A stretch of DNA of 64,000 nt from Flavobacterium sp. WV_118_3 (GCF_039778605.1 NZ_CP156060.1:2046001-2110000), one strand, 5' to 3'; numbered from the stretch's first letter, positions 7,921-17,142 are shown. Notes: a model not told the origin generated them from the letters alone. Translations and numbers: made by a program.

Positions 7921-8349
7921 TTATTCTTCAGTAGCTGTTTCTGTTTCAGCTGCTTCAGCCGGTGCTTCTTTCGATACCAATCCATTTGCCTGTAACATAT
8001 TGTACCAGTTCAATACTTTTTTAATATCGGAAGCATATACTCTGTCTTCGTCAAATTCCGGTAATACTTCTCTGAAATAGGATTCCAATGTTGCGTTGTC
8101 TTCTTTGTGTGAAATCGCAGGTCCGTTGTCTTCTTTTTCAGCAATTGCTCTGAAAACTTCTGCCAAACGGATTTCTCCATCATAGGTATAGATTGAAATT
8201 TCAGACAGTAAGCTTACATTACTACGTAAACCAACCGTGATTTTTTTACCGTCTAATAATGATTCGGCTACAAATCCGGTTCTGGTTTGTAATTTTAATG
8301 CGTATAAACCTGGTTTTCCTGAAATTGCTAATATTCTTTCGATGCTCAT
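7921..8349 (-). CDS. DUF5606 family protein
   Basis: A 142-residue cytosolic protein with the conserved start MSIERILAISGKPGLYALK and a short acidic, alanine-rich tail. The family is largely restricted to Bacteroidota and typically lies beside def and mazG, as here. Function is unknown. An SH3-like N-terminal half (GFVAESLLDGKKITV) can be guessed from the alternating pattern. It lies 57 bases downstream of def and 71 bases upstream of mazG. Confidence 0.85.
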   Translation of the reverse strand: MSIERILAISGKPGLYALKLQTRTGFVAESLLDGKKITVGLRSNVSLLSEISIYTYDGEIRLAEVFRAIAEKEDNGPAISHKEDNATLESYFREVLPEFDEDRVYASDIKKVLNWYNMLQANGLVSKEAPAEAAETETATEE

Positions 8350-8405
8350 TTTTCTATTTTTTTAAAGGATGACAAATATCTAATCTTTGAATTGAAAAAC
8401 AAAAA

Positions 8406-8993
8406 TTATCGCCCTTTTTTGGCAATAAATTTCATTTTATAATCCGGACGCGTTTTGCCTTCCATGATGTTTTGTAATTTTTTTGAAATTAATCTTTTTT
8501 TCAACGATGAAATTTTGTCGGTAAACAAGATTCCTTCAATATGATCGTATTCGTGTTGGATTACCCGGGCAATCAATCCGTCATACACGTCGGTATGCTT
8601 CTTAAAGTCTTCGTCGTAATATTCGATGGTGATCTTTTCTTTACGGAATACATCTTCCCGAACATCCGGAATACTTAAACAACCTTCGTTGAATCCCCAC
8701 TCTTCGCCTTCTTCTTTCAGAATTTTGGCATTGATAAACGTTTTGCGGAAGTTTTTTAACAGTTCCTGTTCTTCCTGCGTCAGATCTTCACTATCGCTAA
8801 ACGGCTCACAATCGATGATAAAAATACGTATTGGCATTCCTACCTGCGGTGCGGCCAAGCCAACGCCATAGGCATTATACATCGTATCGTACATGTTTGC
8901 AATCGTTTCTTTTAACTTCGGGTAATCCTGCGTCACTTCTTCACATACTTTGCGCAGTACGGGATCACCATATCCGATAATAGGTAAAATCAT
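8406..8993 (-). CDS. def: Peptide deformylase
   Basis: 195 residues from the ATG at 8993. All three signature motifs are present: GVGLAAPQ (residues 44-50), EGCLS with metal ligand Cys105, and QHEYDHIEG with His147, Glu148 and His151. The enzyme removes the N-formyl group from nascent peptides. A longer in-frame start at 9116 is rejected because a promoter element (complement of TACTTTTG, 9055-9062) lies inside that extension and the extension has no family similarity. It heads the def-DUF5606-mazG run. Confidence 0.95.
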   Translation of the reverse strand: MILPIIGYGDPVLRKVCEEVTQDYPKLKETIANMYDTMYNAYGVGLAAPQVGMPIRIFIIDCEPFSDSEDLTQEEQELLKNFRKTFINAKILKEEGEEWGFNEGCLSIPDVREDVFRKEKITIEYYDEDFKKHTDVYDGLIARVIQHEYDHIEGILFTDKISSLKKRLISKKLQNIMEGKTRPDYKMKFIAKKGR

Positions 8994-9000
8994 TATTCTT

Positions 9001-9142
9001 ATTTTAAAGGATTTACACGAATTAAAAGCAAAAATCATACCCTTAATCCGTCCGCAAAAGTAATCAATTTTTACAGATTCCGATACCGATTCCCCGGATT
9101 TGACTTTTTTAAACATTTTTATGCAAAATCATTCTTAATTTT
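9001..9142. other. Divergent promoter region of def and the FUSC gene
   Basis: The gap between the two starts (8994-9190) holds two oppositely oriented TAnnTTTG elements, at 9055-9062 (minus) and 9166-9173 (plus). I see no further structure. Confidence 0.5.
9055..9062 (-). promoter_or_regulatory. -7 promoter element of def
   Basis: The minus strand reads TACTTTTG, a TAnnTTTG match, 61 bases before the def ATG at 8993. It shows that the longer def reading frame is not the start. Confidence 0.6.
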
Positions 9143-9165
9143 ATGCTTACTTTTTTTACATTTTC

Positions 9166-9173
9166 TACCTTTG
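9166..9173 (+). promoter_or_regulatory. -7 promoter element of the FUSC gene
   Basis: TACCTTTG lies 17 bases before the ATG at 9191. Because it is inside the longer open frame that begins at 9143, it argues for the shorter start. Confidence 0.65.
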
Positions 9174-9190
9174 CTTTTAACACTGTGACA

Positions 9191-11407
9191 ATGCTATATC
9201 AAATTAGAAAATTCATCGACAGTACCAACTTCACGAATGCTTTTAAAGTTACCCTTGCCGCTGTAATTCCATTTATAGTTTTTGCCCAACTGGATTATTC
9301 CAGTATTGGTTTTACCGTCGCTTTGGGAACAATTATGGCGTTTCCAAGTGATATTCACGGAAATCTGAAACACAAAATTAACGGCTTGCTGGTAGCGGTT
9401 TTCCTCGGTGCCGGTTGTACCTTATTGATTAGCGCGTGTAGCCAGAATCCCTGGGTTTTATATCCGGTGATGGGGATTACGCTGTTTTTCCTTTCGATGT
9501 TGTCGGCCTATGGGCAACGGGCAAATCTGGTGGCTTTTTCAGGACTTATCGCTATTGCACTGGCTTTTAGTCACGATTATAAAGGATGGGACTTGATCAT
9601 GCATAGTGTATGGATTGCCGTTGGGGGTCTTTTTTATATTCTGATTTCACTGCTTTTCTATTTTATCCGACCGAAACGCTATGTAGAATTACTAACCGTG
9701 GATTGTATCCGACTGACTTCAAAATATCTGAAATTGAGAGGTGATCTCTGGAATATCGATGCCAATAAATCCAAAATCATCGAAAAGCAATTGCACTTAC
9801 AGGTGGAAATCAATACAATTCATGAGAATCTACGCGAGTTTTTAATCCGAAACAATAGCGCGTCCAACTCGAATCATAACCGTAAGATGCTGATCGTGTT
9901 TACCACGATGGTCGACATTCTGGAACTGGCTTTATCCACAGCTTTCGATTACGATAAATTACATAAAAAGTTTGCCGACCATCAGAAAGTATTGGCAACC
10001 TATCAGAATCTGGCGTATAATCTCGCCGCCAGTCTGAAGAAAATTGCCCGAAGTATCGAAAAAGGCACCAAATATACGTCCCGACATTCGCTACTGGAAG
10101 ATTTGGAGGCATTGCAAAAGGTTATTGCAGCTTACGAGCAAAACGTGGGTAAAGCCGAAGCTTATGAAGGTGTATTGATGCTTAACAATATGTTGCATTA
10201 TGCCGAACGTCAGATTGAAAAAATCAAGGTATTGGAACGTGTTTTTTCCGATTCCATCAACCTTCAGGATTATAAAAACCGAAACAAGGACATTGAAAAA
10301 TTCCTGACACCACAAAACTACCGTTGGAATACATTGGTCGAAAACCTGAGTTTTTCCTCTACGTTTTTCCGCCATTCCCTGCGAATGACGATCACGTTAT
10401 TACTCGGTTACATCATTGGTCAGTTTTTACCGTTTCAAAATCCGTATTGGATTCTGTTAACGATTGTCGTGATCATGCGCCCGGGTTATGGGCTTACGAA
10501 ACAGCGTTCCATCGAACGGATATTGGGAACGGTTTTAGGTGGTATTATCGCTTTCGGTTTTCTGTACATCACCAACAATCATACAATATTAGGCGTTTTA
10601 TGTGTGATTTCGATGCTTTTGGGCTTTACGTTTTCAAATACCAATTATAAGATCGGGGCAACTTTTGTTACGATTTATGTGATTTTTATTTACGGAATAT
10701 TAACTCCAAATGTAAACGAAGTAATTCAATACCGTATTCTCGATACGCTTGTAGGTGCGGTGCTATCCTTTACCGCTAGTTACCTGTTATGGCCGTCCTG
10801 GGAATTCCTGAATGTACAGACTTTTCTGGAAAAAGCGATCGCCGCCAACCGGGAATATTTACTGGAAATCAGTGCTTTTTACAATAAAAAAGGCGATGTG
10901 ACTACTTCGTATAAACTGGCTCGAAAACATGCTTTTATCGAAATCGGGAACCTGATGGCTTCGTTTCAACGGATGATTCAGGAACCGAAATCCAAGCAAC
11001 GTCAGAAGTCGCAGGTTTTTAAACTGGCGGTACTCAATCATACCTTATTATCGTCGCTGGCCTCGATCGGAACTTATGTGCAATCGCATAAAACCACCAA
11101 GGCTTCGGAAGCTTTTAATATCGTGGTCAATACCGTGGTTCGAAATCTTGATCAGGCGATTGCCGTATTGAATAATACGAAAAGTGATTTGCTTTCGGAA
11201 GAAGAACGCGCCAAACTGGAAGTCAGTTTTTCAGAATTAAAGAGCATACGGGCAAAAGAGCTTCATGAAGATCTGGAAAATGATGTCGATTTTAAACTAA
11301 AACTGGAAGAAGCCCAATTGGTCATCGAACAATTAATCTGGCTGACCAACCTTTCGGAAAATATTTTAAAAGCGACTATTGCACTAAAAAATAAAAATGC
11401 GGAATAA
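9191..11407 (+). CDS. FUSC-family (YccS/YhfK-like) inner-membrane protein
   Basis: 738 residues. Two hydrophobic blocks of about six segments each (about residues 15-160 and 375-530), each followed by a long soluble helical region, give the duplicated fusaric-acid-resistance (FUSC) layout of YccS/YhfK proteins. The second block has the conserved NPYWILLTIVVIMRPGYGLT with TKQRSIERILGT. The family is linked to efflux of aromatic acids, but substrates are mostly unknown. The start follows the TACCTTTG promoter; the 16-residue extension to 9143 would include that promoter. It is a single-gene unit ending in the two hairpins at 11417-11490. Confidence 0.85.
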   Translation: MLYQIRKFIDSTNFTNAFKVTLAAVIPFIVFAQLDYSSIGFTVALGTIMAFPSDIHGNLKHKINGLLVAVFLGAGCTLLISACSQNPWVLYPVMGITLFFLSMLSAYGQRANLVAFSGLIAIALAFSHDYKGWDLIMHSVWIAVGGLFYILISLLFYFIRPKRYVELLTVDCIRLTSKYLKLRGDLWNIDANKSKIIEKQLHLQVEINTIHENLREFLIRNNSASNSNHNRKMLIVFTTMVDILELALSTAFDYDKLHKKFADHQKVLATYQNLAYNLAASLKKIARSIEKGTKYTSRHSLLEDLEALQKVIAAYEQNVGKAEAYEGVLMLNNMLHYAERQIEKIKVLERVFSDSINLQDYKNRNKDIEKFLTPQNYRWNTLVENLSFSSTFFRHSLRMTITLLLGYIIGQFLPFQNPYWILLTIVVIMRPGYGLTKQRSIERILGTVLGGIIAFGFLYITNNHTILGVLCVISMLLGFTFSNTNYKIGATFVTIYVIFIYGILTPNVNEVIQYRILDTLVGAVLSFTASYLLWPSWEFLNVQTFLEKAIAANREYLLEISAFYNKKGDVTTSYKLARKHAFIEIGNLMASFQRMIQEPKSKQRQKSQVFKLAVLNHTLLSSLASIGTYVQSHKTTKASEAFNIVVNTVVRNLDQAIAVLNNTKSDLLSEEERAKLEVSFSELKSIRAKELHEDLENDVDFKLKLEEAQLVIEQLIWLTNLSENILKATIALKNKNAE

Positions 11408-11416
11408 CGTTTATCC

Positions 11417-11448
11417 ATACCTGACAGGTTTTAAAAACCGTCAGGTAT
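11417..11448. repeat. Palindromic repeat, copy 2
   Basis: Arms ATACCTGACAGG and CCGTCAGGTAT, one base imperfect, around TTTTAAAAA. It belongs to the family of the 33-bp palindromes at 5520, 31552 and 36865. Confidence 0.75.
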
Positions 11449-11458
11449 AAAACAAAAA

Positions 11459-11490
11459 AACGGCACTGTTATAACAGTGCCGTTTTTTTC
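11459..11490. terminator. Strong terminator between convergent FUSC and mqo
   Basis: A perfect palindrome with arms CGGCACTGTT/AACAGTGCCG and a 2-base loop, preceded by an A tract and followed by seven T. It can serve both strands. Confidence 0.88.
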
Positions 11491-11513
11491 ATTTCTATAT
11501 TTTAAACTATAAT

Positions 11514-13010
11514 CTAGTTTTCCAACTTTAATACTTTAGCCGTATGGGCACGTAATGTATCGGCCAATTCCGGTTGATCATTCAGTAAAGTACCGTAAGA
11601 AGGAATCATTACTTTTAGTTTGGATTGCCATTCCGGAGTTGCCAACTGTTCCGGGAAACAACGTCCCAACAAATCCAACATGATCGAAACGGTAGTCGAA
11701 GCACCCGGAGAAGCGCCCAGCAATACCGCCAGTGAACCGTCGGCTGCATTCACTACTTCAGTTCCGAATTCCAAAACACCTCTTCCTTCTTTGTCTTTTT
11801 TAATTACCTGTACACGCTGACCAGCATTTTCCAATACCCAGTCTTCTTTTTTCGCATCCGGTAAATATTCTTTTAACGCTTTTAAACGGTCTTCCGAAGA
11901 CTGAAATACCTGATCAATTAAATATTTTGTCAACGGAATATTTTTAATACCGGCAGAAAGCATCGGTTTGATATTGTTTAATTTGATGGATTGTGCCAAA
12001 TCGAAATACGATCCTTGTTTCAGGAATTTGGTCGAAAATCCGGCATAAGGTCCGAATAACAAGGCTTTTTCACCATCGATCATACGGGTATCGATATGCG
12101 GAACCGACATTGGCGGCGCACCAACCGATGCTTTTCCGTATACTTTTGCCTGGTGTTTTTCGATGATTTCCGGGTTTACACATTTTAGCCATTGCCCGCT
12201 TACCGGGAATCCACCAAAACCGTTTCCTTCCGGAATATTCGCTTTTTCCAGTAACAATAACGATCCACCGCCCGCTCCGATAAAAACGAATTTCGCTTTT
12301 ACTCTTTTCTTCTGTCCGTTGGTTTCGTCTTTTACTTTTACTTTCCAGCTTCCGTCTTCGTATTTTTTAAGGTCTTTTACCTCGTGGTTAAAGTGCATTT
12401 TTACACCATCCTGTTTTTGCAGGTGATTAAAAATACTACGGGTTAAGGCTCCAAAGTTTACATCGGTACCAATTTTCATTGAAGTAGCCGCCAGTTTTTT
12501 AGTTCCTTTACGGCCTTCCATGATCAAAGGAGCCCATTCGCGAATCCGGTTCGGGTCTTCTGTATATTCCATCCCTTTGAAAAGATGGTATTTTTGTAGT
12601 TCCTCAAATCGTTTTTTAAGGTATTTTACGTTTTTCTCACCCCAAACAAAGCTCATATGTGGTACGCTTCTGATAAAACTTTCCGGATTATCCAGTAATC
12701 CCTGTTCTACCAGATAGGCCCAGAATTGACGGGAAACTTCAAACGATTCCACGATTTTTACGGCTTTTTTGGTTTCTACGGAACCGTCTTCCAGTTCCGG
12801 TGTGTAGTTCAATTCACAAAACGCTGAGTGCCCAGTTCCGGCATTGTTCCAGGCATCCGAACTTTCGGCAGCCGCAACATCTAAACGTTCAAAGATTTCA
12901 ATTTTTAAGTTTGGTTGTAGTTCTTTTAGTAGTAGTCCTAATGTTGCGCTCATTATTCCTGCTCCAATTAAGACCACATCGGCCTCAGTTTTTTGTATTG
13001 TAGTAGTCAT
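11514..13010 (-). CDS. mqo: Malate:quinone oxidoreductase
   Basis: 498 residues, the usual Mqo length. The FAD-binding Rossmann motif VVLIGAGIMSATLG is at residues 13-26, and the Mqo-typical WNNAGTGHSAFCELNYTP follows at about 54-71. The C-terminal PGASTTVSIMLDLL is also family-typical. The membrane-associated flavoenzyme oxidises malate to oxaloacetate and passes electrons to the quinone pool, bypassing NAD-dependent malate dehydrogenase. It is monocistronic: its own promoter (TAACTTTG on the minus strand, 13028-13035) and the strong hairpin downstream bracket it. Confidence 0.95.
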   Translation of the reverse strand: MTTTIQKTEADVVLIGAGIMSATLGLLLKELQPNLKIEIFERLDVAAAESSDAWNNAGTGHSAFCELNYTPELEDGSVETKKAVKIVESFEVSRQFWAYLVEQGLLDNPESFIRSVPHMSFVWGEKNVKYLKKRFEELQKYHLFKGMEYTEDPNRIREWAPLIMEGRKGTKKLAATSMKIGTDVNFGALTRSIFNHLQKQDGVKMHFNHEVKDLKKYEDGSWKVKVKDETNGQKKRVKAKFVFIGAGGGSLLLLEKANIPEGNGFGGFPVSGQWLKCVNPEIIEKHQAKVYGKASVGAPPMSVPHIDTRMIDGEKALLFGPYAGFSTKFLKQGSYFDLAQSIKLNNIKPMLSAGIKNIPLTKYLIDQVFQSSEDRLKALKEYLPDAKKEDWVLENAGQRVQVIKKDKEGRGVLEFGTEVVNAADGSLAVLLGASPGASTTVSIMLDLLGRCFPEQLATPEWQSKLKVMIPSYGTLLNDQPELADTLRAHTAKVLKLEN

Positions 13011-13027
13011 CGCAGTATTTTAAAGTG

Positions 13028-13035
13028 CAAAGTTA
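13028..13035 (-). promoter_or_regulatory. -7 promoter element of mqo
   Basis: The minus strand reads TAACTTTG, 17 bases upstream of the mqo ATG. Confidence 0.6.
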
Positions 13036-13116
13036 CTTTAGAAAGTTTGAAAAAACTATCACTTTTTTCCAACCTTTACAATGCAAAACGCACTTTTAGT
13101 AAATTATAGTTTTTTT

Positions 13117-13533
13117 CTAAATCATTTTTCGAGTTAGATAATCCCGAAGCATAATTGTTGCAGAAATCTCATCAATAAGGGCTTTATTTTGTCGTTGTTT
13201 CTTTTTTAATCCACTATCGATCATGGTCTGAAAAGCCATTTTTGATGTAAAACGTTCGTCTACACGCTCTACTTTCATGTCGGGAAAAGCCGCTTTAAAC
13301 CGGGTTACAAAAGCTTCGATTATTGGCGTACTTTCCGACGGCTGACCGTTCATTTGTAAGGGTTCTCCAATCAGTACTTTTATTACGTCTTCTTTTTCAA
13401 AATATGTTTTTAAAAACGCGATTAGGTCTTCGGAAGGAACGGTTGTAAGTCCCGATGCGATAATCTGCAATTCGTCGGTTACCGCTATTCCGGTTCGCTT
13501 TTGTCCGTAATCTATGGCTACTATTCTCGGCAT
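13117..13533 (-). CDS. ruvX: Holliday junction resolvase-like RuvX (YqgF)
   Basis: A 138-residue RNase H-fold nuclease. It has the N-terminal IVAIDYGQKRTGIAV with catalytic Asp8, VDERFTS carrying the acidic residue of the second motif, and the C-terminal KKKQRQNKALIDEISATIML, all characteristic of YqgF. Proposed roles are pre-16S rRNA 5' processing and Holliday junction resolution. It lies 9 bases after the methyltransferase gene and is the last gene of a five-gene minus-strand run. Confidence 0.92.
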   Translation of the reverse strand: MPRIVAIDYGQKRTGIAVTDELQIIASGLTTVPSEDLIAFLKTYFEKEDVIKVLIGEPLQMNGQPSESTPIIEAFVTRFKAAFPDMKVERVDERFTSKMAFQTMIDSGLKKKQRQNKALIDEISATIMLRDYLTRKMI

Positions 13534-13542
13534 AACTAGTCG

Positions 13543-14286
13543 TTAAAGTGTTTTCTGTAATTTTCCTATCCGCAAAAGTAGTGGAAATGTTACTTTTTTA
13601 TCACTTTCTTTCCAGGATGTTTTCAGTTCTTTCCGGATAAGTTCCAACGGGTCGGTTTGATTTTGCTTTTTGTAATGTTGTACCGCCGACCAGGTTCCCA
13701 AATAGCCTAACAATTGTTCGTAATCCCATTCGTAATGGTTTTCGAACGATCTGGTTTTGATTTCTTCGTACGGAAATGGAATCGTTTTATAGTTCTCGTC
13801 GATATACCGTCGTTCTTTATCCCAATAGTCACCTAAAATTTCTTTATATAGTTTTTTAATAATAACATCGGTTTTCGGGTTTGTTTTTAGCAATCCGTAA
13901 CCCAATACCACAAAAATTCCATCATTTTTCAGGATTCTGTAAATCTCCTTGTTAAACGTATTAAAATCAAACCAATGTATCGCCTGCGCTACTGCAATCA
14001 GATCAAATTGTTTGTCGCCAAAATCGGTTTTTTCCGATGGCTGTACACTATAGGTAATATTCGCTATCTTTTCGGCGTTTTCAATTTGCTGTGCGCTGAT
14101 ATCGGTCGCATATACCTGATCAAAATATACAGCTAACTTTCCGGCCAACTGACCGTTTCCCGTTGCCATGTCTAACGCCTGTTCCGTACGTGGCGTCAAC
14201 GATACCATATAGTCGATAATTTCCTGTGGATATCCTGGTCTGAAAACAGCGTATTCCGATGCTATTTTTGAAAAATTGTCTTTCAT
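13543..14286 (-). CDS. Class I SAM-dependent methyltransferase
   Basis: 247 residues from the ATG at 14286; the alternative GTG at 14304 adds six residues and is less likely. SAM motif I is ALDMATGNGQLAG (about residues 38-49), with a DLIAVAQAIHWFD post-motif as in the Methyltransf_11 group. This group often methylates small molecules such as trans-aconitate, quinones or lipids. The substrate is unknown. A promoter element lies at 14325-14332. It is closely followed by ruvX. Confidence 0.83.
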   Translation of the reverse strand: MKDNFSKIASEYAVFRPGYPQEIIDYMVSLTPRTEQALDMATGNGQLAGKLAVYFDQVYATDISAQQIENAEKIANITYSVQPSEKTDFGDKQFDLIAVAQAIHWFDFNTFNKEIYRILKNDGIFVVLGYGLLKTNPKTDVIIKKLYKEILGDYWDKERRYIDENYKTIPFPYEEIKTRSFENHYEWDYEQLLGYLGTWSAVQHYKKQNQTDPLELIRKELKTSWKESDKKVTFPLLLRIGKLQKTL

Positions 14287-14324
14287 CTTTTCTTTGTTAA
14301 GCACTATAAAACCATAGTACTATA

Positions 14325-14332
14325 CAAAGTTA
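14325..14332 (-). promoter_or_regulatory. -7 promoter element of the methyltransferase-ruvX unit
   Basis: The minus strand reads TAACTTTG. Its position, 38 bases upstream of 14286, allows either candidate start. Confidence 0.55.
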
Positions 14333-14392
14333 CTTCCAACAATGTAAAATTAAACGGAAGACGGCTTTAAATATTTCTTAAAGTTTTCGATT

Positions 14393-14719
14393 TTAGTGGG
14401 ATACGTATTTTAACCCGATGATTGAAGCAATCAAGGTAACAATAAAGAACATTCTCCAAAAATCGGCTGGTTCTTTAAAGAAAATGATACCAACCAAAAC
14501 GGTACCAACCGCACCAATTCCAGTCCACACCGCATAGGCTGTACCAATTGGTAAAGTTTGTGTTGCTTTGATCAATAACAACATACTAATGGTTAGACAG
14601 ATAAAAAATCCGGAATACCACATAACGGATTCATTTCCGGTGGTTTCTTTGGCTTTTCCAAGACAAGAAGCGAATCCTACTTCAAACAGTCCGGCGATAA
14701 CAATTAAAATCCAGTTCAT
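14393..14719 (-). CDS. sugE: SMR-family exporter, SugE/Gdx type
   Basis: A 108-residue small multidrug resistance protein with four hydrophobic helices. The essential glutamate is Glu13 (GLFEVGFA). The third-helix segment LPIGTAYAVWTGIGAVGT and the C-terminal IIGLK closely match the SugE/Gdx branch, whose E. coli member exports guanidinium, rather than the EmrE multidrug branch. No guanidine riboswitch is evident in the 69 bases upstream. It lies downstream of the Crp-type regulator, so the two could be co-transcribed. Confidence 0.85.
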   Translation of the reverse strand: MNWILIVIAGLFEVGFASCLGKAKETTGNESVMWYSGFFICLTISMLLLIKATQTLPIGTAYAVWTGIGAVGTVLVGIIFFKEPADFWRMFFIVTLIASIIGLKYVSH

Positions 14720-14788
14720 ATACTTTACTTTTAGACCGCAAAATTCTGTTTTTTTAGTCGGTTATTTTTTAACAAATGTTAAAAAAAG

Positions 14789-15352
14789 CTAGCGAATTTC
14801 GGCTCGAATCCGGCTTAAAGTGACCTGAGTTACACCCAAATAGGACGCTATATGTCCCAACGATACCCGATTTAATAACTCCGGATCACCTTTTATCAAC
14901 TCTTCATAGCGTTCTAAAGCCGATTTAAACTGACGGGAAATGAGTCGTTCTTCCGTTTTGACCAGTTCGTATTCACTGAGTTTTCGTCCCCAATTGGCGA
15001 TATGGATATCTTCTTCGTACAAGGCTTTTAATTCGGATGCTTTAATATGATACAATTCGGCATTTTCGAGCAGTTCTATTGTTTCGTATCCTGTTTTTCC
15101 AAAGATATAGCTGTTAAACGACAGTACAACCCCGCCTTCCCGACCAAACCAAAAGGTTACTTCGGTATCACTGGTATAACAGAATGCCCGCGCCATTCCT
15201 TTTTTGATAAAATAAATATCGTTTTCGATTTTATTGCTTTCAATCAGATAATGTCCTTTTGGATAGGCAACTTCCGACAATCGGCCGAGGATTTTTTGCA
15301 GGGATTTTTCCGGCAACGGATGGATGGATTGTACAATATCTGTGGCTGTCAT
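14789..15352 (-). CDS. Crp/Fnr-family transcriptional regulator
   Basis: 187 residues: a cyclic-nucleotide-binding-like beta roll (about residues 20-115) followed by a C-terminal winged helix with SLGHIASYLGVTQVTLSRIR. No cysteine cluster for an Fnr-type iron-sulfur centre is seen, and the cAMP-contact residues are not evident, so the signal is unknown. It starts 3 bases after the hypothetical gene upstream, hence probable co-translation, and precedes the sugE-like exporter. Confidence 0.87.
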   Translation of the reverse strand: MTATDIVQSIHPLPEKSLQKILGRLSEVAYPKGHYLIESNKIENDIYFIKKGMARAFCYTSDTEVTFWFGREGGVVLSFNSYIFGKTGYETIELLENAELYHIKASELKALYEEDIHIANWGRKLSEYELVKTEERLISRQFKSALERYEELIKGDPELLNRVSLGHIASYLGVTQVTLSRIRAEIR

Positions 15353-15355
15353 CGC

Positions 15356-15796
15356 CTATTTTGATTTGAATTTCCAGTCAAATTCGTCCTTATCGTTGAT
15401 AATCGCACCTACCTCAACACGGATGATTTTTCCAAATTCTGATTGCAGAATTAACCAGTTACTTTCATTGAATACGTTATCCACGGTATCGAATGTTTCG
15501 GTTTCCCAATCTTTGATTCCTTTGTCCAGAATTTCTTCCTGTACCGTTTTGGTATCCCTACCGATCAGTTTGTTTTCAAACAATTCCAATTCGGGATGCG
15601 AACCGATAATATACCCCAGTTTCATATCTTCATCTTCATAAAACGTAAGGCGCATATAATTGTCGTTATACAGGTAAATAATGTTGTTGTCATCGTCTTT
15701 ATACTGACGATCCGGTTTACCATAAACCGCTTCCACATCCTTTTGTTTCATTCCGAAAACCAGTTCGGCTATTCCTGTTTTTAAATTGATTTTCAT
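15356..15796 (-). CDS. Hypothetical protein, 146 residues
   Basis: The ATG at 15796 is preferred over the longer open frame, because the promoter element at 15814-15821 lies inside the extension and the extension overlaps purM. A soluble alpha/beta protein beginning MKINLKTGIAELVFGMKQK; the stretch FGMKQKDVEAVYGKPD resembles the short SmpA/OmlA-like (BamE-type) helix-turn found in many small proteins, a weak resemblance only. It is acidic and has no signal peptide. It is immediately upstream of the Crp-type regulator. Confidence 0.75.
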   Translation of the reverse strand: MKINLKTGIAELVFGMKQKDVEAVYGKPDRQYKDDDNNIIYLYNDNYMRLTFYEDEDMKLGYIIGSHPELELFENKLIGRDTKTVQEEILDKGIKDWETETFDTVDNVFNESNWLILQSEFGKIIRVEVGAIINDKDEFDWKFKSK

Positions 15797-15813
15797 AGTC
15801 TGTTTGTTTCCTC

Positions 15814-15821
15814 CAAAGATA
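15814..15821 (-). promoter_or_regulatory. -7 promoter element
   Basis: The minus strand reads TATCTTTG, 17 bases upstream of the ATG at 15796. It drives the hypothetical-crp-sugE run. Confidence 0.65.
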
Positions 15822-15844
15822 TTTCTTTTAGCGGTATTCCTTAT

Positions 15845-15868
15845 AAAAAATCCCTCATTTGAGGGATT
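15845..15868 (-). terminator. purM terminator
   Basis: Stem AATCCCTC/GAGGGATT with a 4-base loop. On the minus strand it is followed by six T, 15 bases after the purM stop. Confidence 0.8.
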
Positions 15869-15882
15869 CTTTTGGTATTTTA

Positions 15883-17061
15883 TTAATATTCGAATTGTCC
15901 GTATTCGCTGTTTATCGTCAGCTTTTTGGTTTCGGCTGCTTCTACGCGTCCTACGATTTGTGCATCGATCGCAAAGGATTTGGAAATCGCAATAATGTCT
16001 TCGGCAATCTCGGCTGGTACATATAATTCCATACGATGACCGCAATTGAACACCTGATACATTTCTTTCCAATCGGTTTTGGATTGTTCCTGAATCAATT
16101 GAAATAAAGGCGGCACCGGGAACAGGTTATCTTTAATAATATGTAAGTTTTCTACAAAGTGTAGGATTTTGGTTTGTGCGCCACCACTACAATGAACCAT
16201 TCCGTGGATTTGGGTAGCGTTATACTTTTCCAGTATTTTTTTGATCACCGGTGCGTAGGTACGCGTAGGCGATAAAACCAGTTTTCCGGCATCGATTGGT
16301 GCGTTTTCTACCGCATCCGTTAGTTTTACATTTCCGGAATACACCAACTCTTCGGGTACGGAAGCATCGAAACTTTCCGGGTATTTTTGCGCCAGATAGT
16401 TATGAAATACGTCATGACGAGCCGATGTTAGTCCGTTACTTCCCATTCCGCCGTTGTATTCGGTTTCGTAGGTTGCCTGTCCGAAAGAAGCCAAACCAAC
16501 AATTACATCACCGGCTTTGATATTGGCATTATCGATCACATCGGCGCGTTTCATTCGTGCCGTTACAGTCGAATCAACAATCAGGGTACGAACCAGATCT
16601 CCTACATCGGCCGTTTCGCCTCCGGTGGAATGAATGGTTACACCAAACGATTTTAATTCGGTGATCAATTCTTCTGTTCCATTGATAATGGCCGAAATTA
16701 CGTCGCCCGGAATCAGGTTTTTGTTTCGTCCGATGGTAGACGACAGCATAATGTTATCGACCGCGCCCACACATAACAGGTCGTCGATATTCATGATCAA
16801 AGCGTCTTGTGCGATGCCTTTCCAAACCGACATATCGCCGGTTTCTTTCCAGTATAAATACGCTAATGAGGACTTTGTACCGGCTCCGTCAGCATGCATG
16901 ATCAAGCAATAATCGGTGTCATTGGTCAGGTAGTCGGGTACTATTTTGCAGAATGCTTTTGGGAAAAGCCCTTTGTCTATGTTTTTAATGGCGTTATGCA
17001 CATCTTCTTTGGCGGCAGAAACGCCTCTTAAACTGTAACGTTTACTCGTATCAGAACTCAT
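15883..17061 (-). CDS. purM: Phosphoribosylformylglycinamidine cyclo-ligase (AIR synthetase)
   Basis: A 392-residue PurM-type ATP-dependent ligase that closes the imidazole ring in step five of purine synthesis. It has DYCLIMHADGAGTKSSLAYL, a glycine-rich segment GGETADVGDLV, and GGMGSNGLTSARHD. It is somewhat longer than the E. coli enzyme (345), as is common for the Bacteroidota form. It is bracketed by its own promoter (17087-17094) and terminator. Confidence 0.93.
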   Translation of the reverse strand: MSSDTSKRYSLRGVSAAKEDVHNAIKNIDKGLFPKAFCKIVPDYLTNDTDYCLIMHADGAGTKSSLAYLYWKETGDMSVWKGIAQDALIMNIDDLLCVGAVDNIMLSSTIGRNKNLIPGDVISAIINGTEELITELKSFGVTIHSTGGETADVGDLVRTLIVDSTVTARMKRADVIDNANIKAGDVIVGLASFGQATYETEYNGGMGSNGLTSARHDVFHNYLAQKYPESFDASVPEELVYSGNVKLTDAVENAPIDAGKLVLSPTRTYAPVIKKILEKYNATQIHGMVHCSGGAQTKILHFVENLHIIKDNLFPVPPLFQLIQEQSKTDWKEMYQVFNCGHRMELYVPAEIAEDIIAISKSFAIDAQIVGRVEAAETKKLTINSEYGQFEY

Positions 17062-17086
17062 GTATTTTGTGTGTGTTGTTGTCCCG

Positions 17087-17094
17087 CAAAGATA
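17087..17094 (-). promoter_or_regulatory. -7 promoter element of purM
   Basis: The minus strand reads TATCTTTG, 25 bases upstream of the purM ATG. Confidence 0.65.
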
Positions 17095-17142
17095 CTCTAA
17101 AATGTGGAATTTGAAAAAAATGCGGATTTGAAAATATTCCGC

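Noticed and set aside
8994..9116. Longer N-terminus of peptide deformylase
   Set aside because: The extension has no deformylase similarity and contains the gene's own promoter element.
14720..14788. Guanidine riboswitch upstream of the sugE-like exporter
   Set aside because: The 69-base gap has no conserved ykkC-type core or stable multi-stem structure.
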